Below are positions 41,982 through 52,952 of a DNA stretch of 64,000 bases, piece after piece; the stretch's first letter is position 1; each line of letters begins with the position of its first letter. The position numbers and the translations under genes are program-made. A model generated the notes under the pieces. It had not been told where the DNA came from and did no database searches. It saw only the letters and a program-made list of their open reading frames with translations. The DNA is taken from positions 248,001 to 312,000 of the forward strand of contig NZ_SOBT01000010.1 in assembly GCF_004364935.1 (NCBI RefSeq), read 5' to 3'. Source of the DNA: Panacagrimonas perspica (lineage in GTDB: Bacteria > Pseudomonadota > Gammaproteobacteria > Nevskiales > Nevskiaceae).

Positions 41982-42863
41982 TCAGGCCCGCTGTCCCAGC
42001 CACACGCCGATCGCCGCCAGACCAAATCCCACGCCGTCGAACAGCGTGAACGTCGCCCCGAGGAACACGGCCGTCAGCACCGCCGTCACCGGCGGCACCA
42101 GGAAGAACACGCTCGCGACGCGTCCCGCCGCGCCCCGTTGCAACAACCACAGGTACAGCAGGAGCCCGGCGCAGGAGTTCACGAGAATCACCCAGGCGAT
42201 GCCCCCGACGGAGCGCGGCGACAGGTGCAGGTCGAAACCTTCGAGCAGCCACGCGGCAGGCAGCACCACCGCCGCTGCGGCGACGACCTGCGCAATCAGC
42301 GCCACCCGCGAATCGAGCTCTCCGGCGTGGCGCTTCTGGTACAGCGTCCCCAGGCTCAGCGACAGCAGCGCGAGCATCACGAACAGATAGCCCAGCCGCG
42401 TCGCGGGCGCGCGCAGATCCGGCACCACCACCAGCAGCACGCCGGCCAGACCCAGCAACAGGCCGAGCATCGCGCCGCGGTTCATGCGCTCGCCCAGCAG
42501 CAGGCGTGCACCGAGCGCGGTCGTCAGCGGCATCAGCCCCGCGATCAGTCCCGCCGCCGCGGGCGGCACGCCGGCACGAAGGCCGGCGTAAGTGAATCCG
42601 AAGAATCCGGATTGCAGCAGCACACCGCCGATCGCGGCGTGCATCAGCGCAGCGGGTCTCGCACGCGGCAGGTGCAGGAACGCCACCCACAAGCCGATGA
42701 TCGCGGCGGTGCCGACAAAGCGCAGGACGGCCAGCGTGAATGCGCCCGAGCCGTGCAGCGCAAACGCCGCCGCGACATAGCCGGTACTCCAGAGCAGCAC
42801 GAAGCCCAGGCCCCCGAAGAAATCGGCGGACGACGCGGCGGCAACGGGACGGGAGGCAGTCAT
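41982..42863 (-). CDS. EamA/DMT family transporter
   Basis: The 293-residue product has ten membrane segments in two EamA repeats. LGFVLLWSTGYVAAAFAL opens the first, with LRFVGTAAIIGLW; the second has YLFVMLALLSLSLGTLYQKRH and FFLVPPVTAVLTAVFLGATF. Export of an amino acid or small metabolite is typical of the family. It is convergent with the GST gene (10 bases between stops). It is unrelated to the other EamA gene beyond family membership. Confidence 0.9.
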   Translation of the reverse strand: MTASRPVAAASSADFFGGLGFVLLWSTGYVAAAFALHGSGAFTLAVLRFVGTAAIIGLWVAFLHLPRARPAALMHAAIGGVLLQSGFFGFTYAGLRAGVPPAAAGLIAGLMPLTTALGARLLLGERMNRGAMLGLLLGLAGVLLVVVPDLRAPATRLGYLFVMLALLSLSLGTLYQKRHAGELDSRVALIAQVVAAAAVVLPAAWLLEGFDLHLSPRSVGGIAWVILVNSCAGLLLYLWLLQRGAAGRVASVFFLVPPVTAVLTAVFLGATFTLFDGVGFGLAAIGVWLGQRA

Positions 42864-42933
42864 CGGACTCGACGAGCGTGAACGGCGCGCAGTGTACGAG
42901 GCTTGCCGCCGGATCCGGTCGGCCGTAGCCGCC

Positions 42934-43002
42934 GTAGCCCGGACGAAGTCCGGGAGCTTCTTCTCGATCCCGAACCGGGACCCCGGACTACGTCCGGGCT
43001 AC
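42934..43002. repeat. REP/BIME-like element, copy k (in a divergent promoter region)
   Basis: The left arm is standard; the right arm has a TAC triloop instead of TTC. Unlike other copies, it lies between two gene starts: 70 bases upstream of the EamA start and 13 bases before the DUF4169 ATG. It therefore sits where promoter or leader sequence should be. Confidence 0.9.
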
Positions 43003-43015
43003 GATGCTTTCCGCC

Positions 43016-43219
43016 ATGGCCCAGATCATCAACCTCAACAAGGCGCGCAAGAAGAAGGCGCGCGAAGCCGCTTCCGCGCAAGCCGACGTGAATCGCGTGA
43101 AGTTCGGCCGCACCAAGGAGCAGAAGGCGCTCGAGGCCGCGCAGGCCGAGGAAGCGCAGCGCAAACTCGATCAGTTGCGACGTGAGCCGGGCGAGCCTGC
43201 CGGTCCGGTCGAGGACTGA
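43016..43219 (+). CDS. DUF4169 family small basic protein
   Basis: The 67-residue product begins MAQIINLNKARKKKARE and continues VNRVKFGRTKEQKALEAAQA, the conserved DUF4169 pattern, with a Lys/Arg-rich first half and a Glu/Gln-rich helical second half. It is probably cytoplasmic and may bind nucleic acid or ribosomes; function unknown. The ATG at 43016 gives the conserved MAxIINL start. Expression signals must lie within or next to the REP-like element. Confidence 0.85.
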   Translation: MAQIINLNKARKKKAREAASAQADVNRVKFGRTKEQKALEAAQAEEAQRKLDQLRREPGEPAGPVED

Positions 43220-43254
43220 GCGGCGGATCCGAAGGGCGCGCGTACGGACCTTCG

Positions 43255-44604
43255 TTACAGCACGTCCATCAGCAACGGCCGCGCGTTGAGTTCGGCGCGC
43301 AAGGTCGCCAGCATGATGAAGACGCCGGACAGGCGGCGGTGCAGGAACACGATTTCCCGCGGCGGCACGCGGAAGTATTTCGAGAACGCGTTCTTTGCGG
43401 CGAGCTGGCCCGCGCGCATCGGCAGATCGCTCTCGTACCACTTGTACTCGCCGCGCTCGTTGAGCAGATGCGCGGGCACGCGGCCCGGGTCGTCGCCGGC
43501 AAACGGTTCGGTGATCATCTCGCACATGTCGCAGAACGCTTCGAGCACGTTGCGCGGAAAATCGGCACTCATCAGGCCGATGCCGCAGCCGCCCTTGATG
43601 ATCTGCTCGCGATCCCGCTGCACGCCGCCGCGCACGATGCTCGCGTAGTTGTCGACGAAGCCGCGGCCGAACACGCGCGTGGCGCCGAAATCGAGCAGCA
43701 CGATGCGATCGTTGCCGTCCTCTTCCGGACGGATGCGGTAATTGCCGAAGTGCGGATCGGTCTGGACCATGTTCCAGCGGAACAGCTCGGATACGAACAC
43801 GTCGACGAAAGCCTTTCCCAGCGCGCTGCGACGCTCCAGCGACAGCGCCTGCACCTTCGCATCCTTGACGTGATACCCGTGCTCGTAGGTGGTCGTCAGC
43901 ACCTGGTCGCTGCTGTATTCGGTGAGCACGCGAGGCACGACGAAGCGCGGATCGTCGGCCAGCTTGCGTGCGAACGTCTCGGTGAAGTTGCGCTCGGCCG
44001 CGTAATCCACTTCGCGGTGCAGCATCTCGCGCAGCTCGGCGAAGATCGGATTGAGGTCCAGGCCCTTGGGCGCCATGCGCGTCATCGCGATCAGGCGCGA
44101 GAGCGTCTTGATGTCGCTCTCGATGGCATCGGCCACGCCCGGATACTGGATCTTCACGACCAGCTCGAGACCGTCACGCTTGCGACGCGCCCGATGCGCC
44201 TGGCCCAGCGAAGCCGCGGCCAGCGGATGCTCGTCGACGTCGAGTTCCGCCAGGCGCGCACGGCCCAGCGCACGCTCGAGCACCGGCCCGACGACCTTCC
44301 AGTGCACCGCCGGCGTGTCGTCCTGGAGCTGCGACAGCACCGTCACCGCTTCCTCGGGCAGGAAATACTGGCCGTAGAGCGAGAGCATCTGCCCCGCCTT
44401 CATGACGCTGCCTTTCAGCTGCCCCAGCTCGTCCCGAAGGATTTCCGCCTGGCGCTTGTAGAAATCGCGATCCGACTGCGTGCGCGAGATCTCGCCACGG
44501 AACAGGTTGGCGATCGAATGCGCGACGATCTTGGTACCGGCGCCGAAGCCGAGCTTGGTCAGCGCGATGTTGCGCTCGAGCGAACCCGTCTTCAGGTGCG
44601 CCAT
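43255..44604 (-). CDS. ABC1/UbiB/ADCK-type atypical kinase family protein
   Basis: The 449-residue product has the family KxGQ motif (VMKAGQMLSLYGQYFLP, K69-Q72), the Ala-rich nucleotide loop AAASLGQAHRA (about 129-139), VKIQYPG with K151, and late catalytic-loop/metal motifs MVQTDPHFGNYR and IVLLDFGATR. Members are atypical kinases/ATPases linked to ubiquinone synthesis or lipid homeostasis. It lacks the C-terminal membrane helices of UbiB proper. The ATG at 44604 starts MAHLKTGSLERN. It is divergent from the DUF6918-like gene by 51 bases. Confidence 0.9.
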   Translation of the reverse strand: MAHLKTGSLERNIALTKLGFGAGTKIVAHSIANLFRGEISRTQSDRDFYKRQAEILRDELGQLKGSVMKAGQMLSLYGQYFLPEEAVTVLSQLQDDTPAVHWKVVGPVLERALGRARLAELDVDEHPLAAASLGQAHRARRKRDGLELVVKIQYPGVADAIESDIKTLSRLIAMTRMAPKGLDLNPIFAELREMLHREVDYAAERNFTETFARKLADDPRFVVPRVLTEYSSDQVLTTTYEHGYHVKDAKVQALSLERRSALGKAFVDVFVSELFRWNMVQTDPHFGNYRIRPEEDGNDRIVLLDFGATRVFGRGFVDNYASIVRGGVQRDREQIIKGGCGIGLMSADFPRNVLEAFCDMCEMITEPFAGDDPGRVPAHLLNERGEYKWYESDLPMRAGQLAAKNAFSKYFRVPPREIVFLHRRLSGVFIMLATLRAELNARPLLMDVL

Positions 44605-44655
44605 GCCCGGCTTGCTGCCATCCTTTTTGTCTCGATCCACTCGCTGACCTTCCCC

Positions 44656-45132
44656 ATGAAAACCCTGGCGCAGACGCTGCTGGCCGACGACGATCGCCGC
44701 GATGCGCTGATCGCGAACTGCGTGGCGCTGATCGAGCAGCAGGTCGCCGCCCGCGGACCGATCCGGCGCCTGGCGCTGTCGGCCGGTATCGGCCTGCTCA
44801 ACGCGGTCAAGCCCGGCGCGCTTCAACGCGCCGTGAGCGCGCTGTTGCCTGATTTCGCCGACGCGCTCGACCCCTTGTACCGGCAGTTCCAGCAGTCGCA
44901 ATCGACAGATTTTAGCCGGTTCATCGACGAGCACTCGGCCGTCGCCACGCATGCGCTGATCGGAGTGACCGACCGCAGGATGCAAGCGAGCGGCAATGCA
45001 GCCGTGAGGGCGGCCTATGCCCGTCTGCGCAGCACCGCGGAGAACGAGGTTCGCGCAGCACTGCCCGGGTTGGGCCGGATCCTGGACCAGCGCCTGAAGT
45101 CCGATGCGCTGGGTCCGCGTCGACGCGGCTGA
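44656..45132 (+). CDS. DUF6918-like protein
   Basis: The 158-residue product starts MKTLAQTLLADDDRRDALIANCVALIEQQV and contains LLPDFADALDPLYRQFQ and VTDRRMQASGNAAVRAAYARLR, a pattern I associate with DUF6918. It is all-helical without signal peptide or membrane segments. Function unknown. The short distance to the divergent ABC1 kinase start suggests shared regulation. Its stop is 4 bases from the convergent YjbF-like stop. Confidence 0.65.
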   Translation: MKTLAQTLLADDDRRDALIANCVALIEQQVAARGPIRRLALSAGIGLLNAVKPGALQRAVSALLPDFADALDPLYRQFQQSQSTDFSRFIDEHSAVATHALIGVTDRRMQASGNAAVRAAYARLRSTAENEVRAALPGLGRILDQRLKSDALGPRRRG

Positions 45133-45136
45133 ACGA

Positions 45137-45961
45137 TCAGGCCGGGCGCTTGAGGATTTCCAGCAGCAAGGGCGGCTGGTCGGGTGTCAGGTGCTGGACG
45201 CTGCGCCAGGCCATGCGCGTCCGGGGGTCCAGCCACCACTGGTTGACCGCCTTCCAGCGCCACTCCGGGACGTCGATCTCTTCGCGATAGCGGATCGTGT
45301 CGATGGCTTCGCCCAGGATCTCGATCCGCTCTTCGCCATCCGCGGCGAACAGGGACGACATTTTTACGGCAGGCGCCTGGCCCGGTTCGATGCGGACGAT
45401 GCGTTCCAGCGACGTCGCAGAAAGAGCGGCCCGGGCCGGGTCGGTGAGATCCCACAGATCCTCGCCGCGAAAGCTCGTTCCGGCGAAATCGCTGTGCAGG
45501 CCCGTGGTCCGGACGACCCGTCCCCGCAAAGTGACGATGTGCACCCGATTGCCGGATATCCAGACCAGCTCCTCTCCGAGCACGTCCGCCAGCACCAGAA
45601 TTCCGCGGGGACCCTCCAGGCCTCCCCGGCCGAGGCCAAGCTGTGCATAGGGAAGGGCGGTGACCTCATCGCGGGTGCGCGGATATCCCTTGCCCTTGCC
45701 TTTCCCGACCAGGGCCAGGGTGTCCGACATGAGGCCCACCGACCCCATGTTGGTGCAGCCGGCGAGCGCGAAACCCGTTCCGGCGAGCAGGATGTGCCGA
45801 CGAAGCGTATCGGGCAGCGGGTGCCGGTCGGCTCCGGCCGGGACACCCCCCGGGCGCCTCCCGGCGATGCGGCATATCCCGCCAGGATCGGGCCCGACAT
45901 TTGCTGCTGAACCCCTTATCGGGTTTCGCAGATCGCGATCTGGTTTATCATCGGCCTTCAT
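45137..45961 (-). CDS. YjbF/GfcB-like capsule/exopolysaccharide lipoprotein
   Basis: The protein resembles the GfcB/YjbF lipoproteins of group 4 capsule and yjb exopolysaccharide loci: VWISGNRVHIVTLRGRVVRTTGL, DLWDLTDPARAALSA and the end MAWRSVQHLTPDQPPLLLEILKRP are family-like. A lipobox (LAGC) is at residues 66-69 of the ATG-initiated reading; the first 50 residues (MKADDKPDRD...) are hydrophilic and not part of a normal signal peptide, so the true start may be a non-ATG codon nearer the LRRHILLAGTG stretch. It is divergent from the YjbE-like gene, and probably outer-membrane anchored. Confidence 0.75.
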   Translation of the reverse strand: MKADDKPDRDLRNPIRGSAANVGPDPGGICRIAGRRPGGVPAGADRHPLPDTLRRHILLAGTGFALAGCTNMGSVGLMSDTLALVGKGKGKGYPRTRDEVTALPYAQLGLGRGGLEGPRGILVLADVLGEELVWISGNRVHIVTLRGRVVRTTGLHSDFAGTSFRGEDLWDLTDPARAALSATSLERIVRIEPGQAPAVKMSSLFAADGEERIEILGEAIDTIRYREEIDVPEWRWKAVNQWWLDPRTRMAWRSVQHLTPDQPPLLLEILKRPA

Positions 45962-45986
45962 CGGTAAAGCGTACACGGAGAATGTC

Positions 45987-46364
45987 ATGACCTGCCGTCG
46001 CGTCCTCGCATTCGCCCTTGCCCTCGCGTGGGGAGGGGCTGCCTTCGCCGCCCAAGGCGACATGAGACAGCCGAATCCGGGCGCTGTCGGCCGCGACTTG
46101 CCGCCGAACCCAGGTACCGGCCGCAGCTTCCAGGTGAATCCCGCCGCTACCGACTCCGAAACCCTGAATACGATTCGGGTGGGTTCGACGGCAAGATCGA
46201 AGCGCATCGCGAGCGTTGCCGGTACCGACACGCCGTGGATCGCGCCCTGGATCGTGGGAGCTGGCGCCATCGCCGGCACCGCCATCGCGCTCTACAACAA
46301 CGGCGACGGCGGCAACAACTCCACGTCGACTTCCACCAGCACCGCGACGGCGACCGCACCCTAA
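45987..46364 (+). CDS. YjbE-like small secreted protein
   Basis: The 125-residue product has a signal peptide (residues 1-22, ending AFA), an Asn/Pro/Gly-rich region, one hydrophobic segment (WIAPWIVGAGAIAGTAIALY) and the tail NNGDGGNNSTSTSTST followed by alternating Ala/Thr. The Gly-Asp-Gly-Asn then Thr/Ser-rich end is the same plan as E. coli YjbE. GGAG lies 9 bases before the ATG. With YjbF- and YjbH-like neighbours it probably belongs to an exopolysaccharide locus. Confidence 0.7.
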   Translation: MTCRRVLAFALALAWGGAAFAAQGDMRQPNPGAVGRDLPPNPGTGRSFQVNPAATDSETLNTIRVGSTARSKRIASVAGTDTPWIAPWIVGAGAIAGTAIALYNNGDGGNNSTSTSTSTATATAP

Positions 46365-46378
46365 ATAGTATTCGCAGG

Positions 46379-46415
46379 AAACAGATCGGCCGGCTTTTTG
46401 CCGGCCGATCTGTTT
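46379..46415 (+). terminator. Strong hairpin between the YjbE-like and YjbH genes
   Basis: A perfect 16-bp stem (AAACAGATCGGCCGGC with its complement) closes a TTTTT loop and ends in TTT. It starts 15 bases after the YjbE-like stop and ends 14 bases before the YjbH ATG, so it could terminate or attenuate transcription between them, giving excess YjbE over YjbH. Confidence 0.8.
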
Positions 46416-46428
46416 CCACGGCTCGCTC

Positions 46429-48591
46429 ATGCGCCCTACCGCCCACCGTCGCAACATCCGTACGGCGCGGGCCGCGGCGCTGGTCGCCTCCCTGGTGACG
46501 CCGTACGCCAGCGCGGCCGAGTACGCCGACTGGTCGAGCAACGATTTCGGCGGGATCGGCCTGATACAGACGCCGACCGCACGCTTCGCACCGGATGGCG
46601 AATTTCGCGTCGGCGTCTCCACCGCCGACCCGTACAACCAGATCCTGTTCGGGATGCAGCTGCTGCCCTGGCTGGAGGCGGGCTTTCGTTACGCCGAGGT
46701 GAAGAACCGGCTGTACGGTCCGGAATCGTTCAGCGGTGACCAGTCGTACAAGGATCGCAGCATCGATCTGAAGCTGCGGCTGCGCGAAGAAAGCCCGATG
46801 CTTCCCGCGTTCGCCTTCGGCGTCCTCGACATCGGCGGAACGGGCCTGTTCGCCAGCGAATACCTGGTGGCCAGCAAGCAGGTCGCGGGACTCGACTGGA
46901 CGCTGGGCCTGGCCTGGGGCCGCATGGGTGCACGCGGCGGCATCCGCAATCCGTTCGCCGTTGCGTCCGACAAGTTCGAGGATCGTCCGGCGACCGAGGC
47001 GCGCGGCGACGTCGGCCTCGAGCGCATGTTTGGCGGGCACGACGTCGGCCTGTTCGGCGGCGTGCAGTGGCAGACCCCTTTGCCGCACCTGAGCCTCAAG
47101 CTCGAGTACGACGGCAACGACTACAAGTCCGAGGCGCTCGACAACAATCTCGACGCCGACAGTCCGGTCAACGTCGCGCTGAATTACCGGCTCGGCCGCA
47201 ACGCCGATGTCAGCGCAGGGCTGGAGCGCGGCAATACGTTCATGGCGCGCTTCGTCATGTACACGAACTTCCACCGCGACCGCGGGCCCGACAAGGTCCT
47301 GGATCCACCTTCCACTCCGCTGATCACGCTGCAGCCCGAGCAGGAGGCAGCGCTCGCTCCCTCGACGGCGGTCGATGCCGACTTCTTCGAGCGGGTGAAA
47401 CGGGAACTCGCGCGCCAGAAGATCCAGCTGGTGGCGATGGATTCGCACGATCTGCTGGCCGACATCCAGGTGTGGTTCACGCAGGACCTGAGCGACGACG
47501 AGCCGCGCGTGATCGGCCGCATCGGCCAGACGCTGGCGATGATGGCGCCGCCGCAGTACTACACGTTCACGCTCTCGCATCTGGTGGCGGGCGCAGAGAG
47601 CTATCGCGTCCGCCTTCAGCGCGATGCCATCGACGCCGCCATCGATTTCGACGCGCGGCCCGCCACGCTTCGGCACAACTGGCAGCGGATGCCGACGCGC
47701 ACGCAGGTCCCCGCCGACGTGGCGTTCAAGGCGCCCAGCCCGTACCCGAGCTTCGACTGGTACACCGGGCCGGCGCTGCGCCAGCACATCGGCGGACCCG
47801 ATGACTTCTACTTCGGCCAGCTCTGGTGGCGCCTGGGCGGCAGGCTGGCGCTGTCACCCCGCTGGTCGCTCTCGGGCCAGGTGGGCGCCGACATCTACAA
47901 CAACTTCGACGGCCTGAAGCAGACCTCTGACAGCCGCCTGCCGAAGGTTCGCAGCGACATCGTCCGTTACCTGAAGGAGGGCGAGAACAATCTCGTCCGG
48001 CTGGAGACCAACTATGTCTGGTCGCCGCGTCCTTCCTGGTATGCGCGACTTTCGGGTGGCATCTTCGAGGAGATGTACGGCGGCATCGCCGGCGAAGTGC
48101 TCTACCGCCGGCCCGAAGCACGGTGGGCCGTGGGACTGGACGTGAACCGCGTCCGGCAGCGCGATTTCGACCAGCGCTTCAGCTTCCGGGACTACGAGGT
48201 CACCACCGGCCACCTGACGGGCTACTTCCAGTTGCCGTTCTATGGCATGTCCGCACAGCTCAGCGCCGGCCGCTATCTGGCGGGCGACAAGGGCGGAACC
48301 CTGGAGCTGTCGCGCCGCTTCGCCAGCGGCGTCAGCGCCGGCTTGTTCGCCACCAAGACGGACGTGTCCTCGGAAGACTTCGGCGAAGGCAGTTTCGACA
48401 AGGGCTTTTTCGTGATCGTGCCGTTCGACCTGTTCTTCGCCCGGTCCTCCAGCAACCGCACCGTGCCGCTCGTGTTCCGGCCGCTGACGCGCGACGGCGG
48501 ACAGCGTGTCCGCGACGGCGTGGGCCTGTTCGGCCTGACCGAATCCGGCCGCCTCGATCCGGACGCCGACTGGTCGAACGCCCTGCGCTGA
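46429..48591 (+). CDS. YjbH domain outer-membrane exopolysaccharide protein
   Basis: The 720-residue product has a signal peptide (residues 1-29) and a long beta-strand-rich body characteristic of YjbH: FGGIGLIQTPTARFAPDGEFRVGVS at the start, LPWLEAGFRYAEVKNRLY, and a C-terminal section with DYEVTTGHLTGYFQLPFYGM and FDLFFARSSSNRTVPLVFRPLTRDGG. It is expected to be an outer-membrane barrel linked to extracellular polysaccharide, as in the yjbEFGH operon. A separate YjbG gene is not seen here. It is followed by acnA after 123 bases. Confidence 0.92.
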   Translation: MRPTAHRRNIRTARAAALVASLVTPYASAAEYADWSSNDFGGIGLIQTPTARFAPDGEFRVGVSTADPYNQILFGMQLLPWLEAGFRYAEVKNRLYGPESFSGDQSYKDRSIDLKLRLREESPMLPAFAFGVLDIGGTGLFASEYLVASKQVAGLDWTLGLAWGRMGARGGIRNPFAVASDKFEDRPATEARGDVGLERMFGGHDVGLFGGVQWQTPLPHLSLKLEYDGNDYKSEALDNNLDADSPVNVALNYRLGRNADVSAGLERGNTFMARFVMYTNFHRDRGPDKVLDPPSTPLITLQPEQEAALAPSTAVDADFFERVKRELARQKIQLVAMDSHDLLADIQVWFTQDLSDDEPRVIGRIGQTLAMMAPPQYYTFTLSHLVAGAESYRVRLQRDAIDAAIDFDARPATLRHNWQRMPTRTQVPADVAFKAPSPYPSFDWYTGPALRQHIGGPDDFYFGQLWWRLGGRLALSPRWSLSGQVGADIYNNFDGLKQTSDSRLPKVRSDIVRYLKEGENNLVRLETNYVWSPRPSWYARLSGGIFEEMYGGIAGEVLYRRPEARWAVGLDVNRVRQRDFDQRFSFRDYEVTTGHLTGYFQLPFYGMSAQLSAGRYLAGDKGGTLELSRRFASGVSAGLFATKTDVSSEDFGEGSFDKGFFVIVPFDLFFARSSSNRTVPLVFRPLTRDGGQRVRDGVGLFGLTESGRLDPDADWSNALR

Positions 48592-48636
48592 CCGCAAAAG
48601 CGGCGCGCGGACGGAAAACCCGGGGTCGGTCGCCGC

Positions 48637-48642
48637 TATAAT
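48637..48642 (+). promoter_or_regulatory. Candidate -10 box for acnA
   Basis: A perfect TATAAT lies 73 bases before the acnA ATG in an otherwise very GC-rich gap. A -35 match at the right distance is poor, so activator dependence is possible. Confidence 0.4.
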
Positions 48643-48714
48643 TGCCGCCCCGCGCAACGCGGCGCGGCCCCCAATTTGGTTTTTCAGCCAGCCCCGCTCC
48701 CAGGAGTTCCAGCC

Positions 48715-51372
<2,658 letters not shown>

Positions 51373-51386
51373 GGTCGGAACGTGAT

Positions 51387-51415
51387 GTGAGAGGGCCGCA
51401 ACGCGGCCCTCTCAC
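51387..51415 (+). terminator. Hairpin after acnA
   Basis: A perfect 13-bp stem (GTGAGAGGGCCGC with its complement) and AAC loop begin 15 bases after the acnA stop. The U-run is only CTT, so termination may be partial and run on into the cold-shock/DUF1294 gene. Confidence 0.65.
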
Positions 51416-51438
51416 CTTGAGCGGCCACGCGGCCCTTC

Positions 51439-52044
51439 ATGCGCTATCAGGGCACCGTCGCGGAGTGGAATGCCGCAAAGGGGTTCGGGTTCATCACCCG
51501 GAAGGGCGACGGCGAACGCGTGTTCGTCCACGTCAGCGCGTGTCCCCGATCCCGGGCTCCGCAGCTCGGTACGGTCTGGAACTTCGAGATCGCCCGCGAC
51601 AACCGCGGCCGTCCGCATGCGGTTCGCCTCGAGCCCAAACATGCGGTCGCACGGGAGGCGAGAATCACCACCGGTCCTCTGGGCACGAAGTGGCGCTGCA
51701 TGGTCAGCGGTTTCTTCTTCGCGTCGGTCGCGGCGGCCTGCGCGACCGGGACATCATCCTGGTTCGTACTCGTCGCCTATCTCGGCTTGAGCATGATCAG
51801 CTTCTTCGCGTACGGCTGGGACAAGATGCTGGCCACGCGCAAGAAATGGCGGACCGCCGAGAACACCCTGCACGTTCTCGATCTGATCGGCGGCTGGCCA
51901 GGCGGATATGTCGGTCAAAGCCATTTCCGCCACAAGTGGCAGAAGGGTTCATTCGTCGCCACGTTCTGGATCACGGTGGCCATCAACGTTTCCGCCTTCG
52001 GCTGGTCACTCCACTCCGGCGCAGCACTGCTGGACATTCTCTAG
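51439..52044 (+). CDS. Cold-shock domain fused to DUF1294 membrane domain
   Basis: The 201-residue product has an N-terminal cold-shock domain (residues 1-68) with [17 protein letters not shown] and VFVHVSAC, the RNP1 and RNP2 motifs for single-stranded nucleic acid, and a C-terminal DUF1294 domain (about 85-201) with four membrane segments and [20 protein letters not shown] followed by [18 protein letters not shown]. The fusion suggests a membrane-tethered RNA-binding protein; the function is not known. Its TAG stop lies within a degenerate REP-like half element. Confidence 0.9.
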   Translation: MRYQGTVAEWNAAKGFGFITRKGDGERVFVHVSACPRSRAPQLGTVWNFEIARDNRGRPHAVRLEPKHAVAREARITTGPLGTKWRCMVSGFFFASVAAACATGTSSWFVLVAYLGLSMISFFAYGWDKMLATRKKWRTAENTLHVLDLIGGWPGGYVGQSHFRHKWQKGSFVATFWITVAINVSAFGWSLHSGAALLDIL

Positions 52045-52069
52045 CCCGCACCCCGGCCGAAGTCCGGCC
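52042..52069. repeat. Degenerate half copy of the REP-like element
   Basis: TAGCCC, a 4-base interruption, then CCCGGCC/GAA/GTCCGG resembles the left arm of the family. The TAG is again the stop codon of the upstream gene. No right arm is recognisable. Confidence 0.45.
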
Positions 52070-52174
52070 TGGTCGTCTCGAAGCCGGACCGGACGAACCC
52101 TGCAGCCCAGCGCTTCCTGCAACGACATCCAGTCCCGGGCGCACATCCCGGATCGACCAAGGAATTTGAACGTA

Positions 52175-52516
52175 ATGACACCCCTGCCTCCCTGCCCGAA
52201 GTGCGCCTCCGAATTCACCTACGAGGACGGCAATCTCCACATCTGTCCCGAATGCAGCCACGAGTGGACGCCACAGGCGCAGGCCGACAGCCCGCTCCTC
52301 TCACGCGTCGTGAAGGACGCGTACGGCAACGTGCTCGCCGACGGCGATACCGTCACCGTCATCAAGGATCTGAAGGTCAAGGGTTCGTCCTCGGTGGTCA
52401 AGGTTGGGACGCGCGTGAAGAACATCCGGCTCGCCGACGGCGATCACGACATCGATTGCAAGGTCGACGGCTTCGGCGCCATGGGCCTGAAGTCGGAGTT
52501 CGTCAAGAAGGCCTGA
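52175..52516 (+). CDS. yjdM: PhnA/YjdM family zinc-ribbon protein
   Basis: The 113-residue product has a zinc ribbon at the N-terminus (CPKC and CPEC, residues 7-27) with the PhnA-family lead [21 protein letters not shown], and a C-terminal SH3-like barrel with [25 protein letters not shown] and [13 protein letters not shown]. It matches YjdM (formerly PhnA). The role is uncertain; it is not a phosphonoacetate hydrolase. AAGGA lies about 10 bases before the ATG. Confidence 0.93.
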   Translation: MTPLPPCPKCASEFTYEDGNLHICPECSHEWTPQAQADSPLLSRVVKDAYGNVLADGDTVTVIKDLKVKGSSSVVKVGTRVKNIRLADGDHDIDCKVDGFGAMGLKSEFVKKA

Positions 52517-52564
52517 GGGGCGCGGTCGCCGGGATTCGCGCGCACCCACGCCTGGAGAGCTTCT

Positions 52565-52598
52565 GAGTCCCGCGACGCGGTCGCGCGTCGCGGGACTC
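52565..52598. terminator. Long hairpin between convergent genes
   Basis: A perfect 15-bp GC-rich stem (GAGTCCCGCGACGCG with its complement) and GTCG loop lie between yjdM and the convergent glycine-zipper gene. No U-run on either strand; it may block or pause transcription from both sides. Confidence 0.6.
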
Positions 52599-52643
52599 TG
52601 GCCCTGCCGCGACCGTCACACGGAAGTCGCGGCGGGCGGCGCC

Positions 52644-52952
52644 TTAGTGACGATCGCGATGCTTGCGATGACCCTTGTGCTTGCCGTTGTCGTGGTGATG
52701 ATCGTGGTGATGATCGTGGTCATCACCGCGATCACGACGCCGGTCGCCATCGTCGTCGTGATCGGACCCGATGGCCGCGCCGGCCGCGCCGCCCAGGGCA
52801 CCGCCGATGACGGCGCCTTGGGTACCTCCCATGTGCGAGCCGACACCCGCGCCCGCACCGCCGCCGATCGCGCCGCCCAGGACGGCACCGTTATCCGCGG
52901 CGAACGCAGCGGCTGGCAACGAGATCGCCAAAGCGAATATGAATTTGCGCAT
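52644..52952 (-). CDS. Glycine-zipper protein with His/Asp-rich tail
   Basis: The 102-residue product has a signal peptide (residues 1-18, ending AFA), a glycine-zipper region (GGAIGGGAGAGVGSHMGG then GGALGGAAGAAIG) and a tail dense in Asp, His, Arg (DDHDHHHDHHHD) that could bind metal ions. It is likely in the envelope. GGGGGAA is 6-7 bases before the ATG. It shares its plan with the gene at 54.5-55.1 kb. Confidence 0.75.
   Translation of the reverse strand: MRKFIFALAISLPAAAFAADNGAVLGGAIGGGAGAGVGSHMGGTQGAVIGGALGGAAGAAIGSDHDDDGDRRRDRGDDHDHHHDHHHDNGKHKGHRKHRDRH

Noticed and set aside
46147-47787. A 546-codon minus-strand frame
   Set aside because: It is antisense to the YjbH gene and has no signal peptide or motif.
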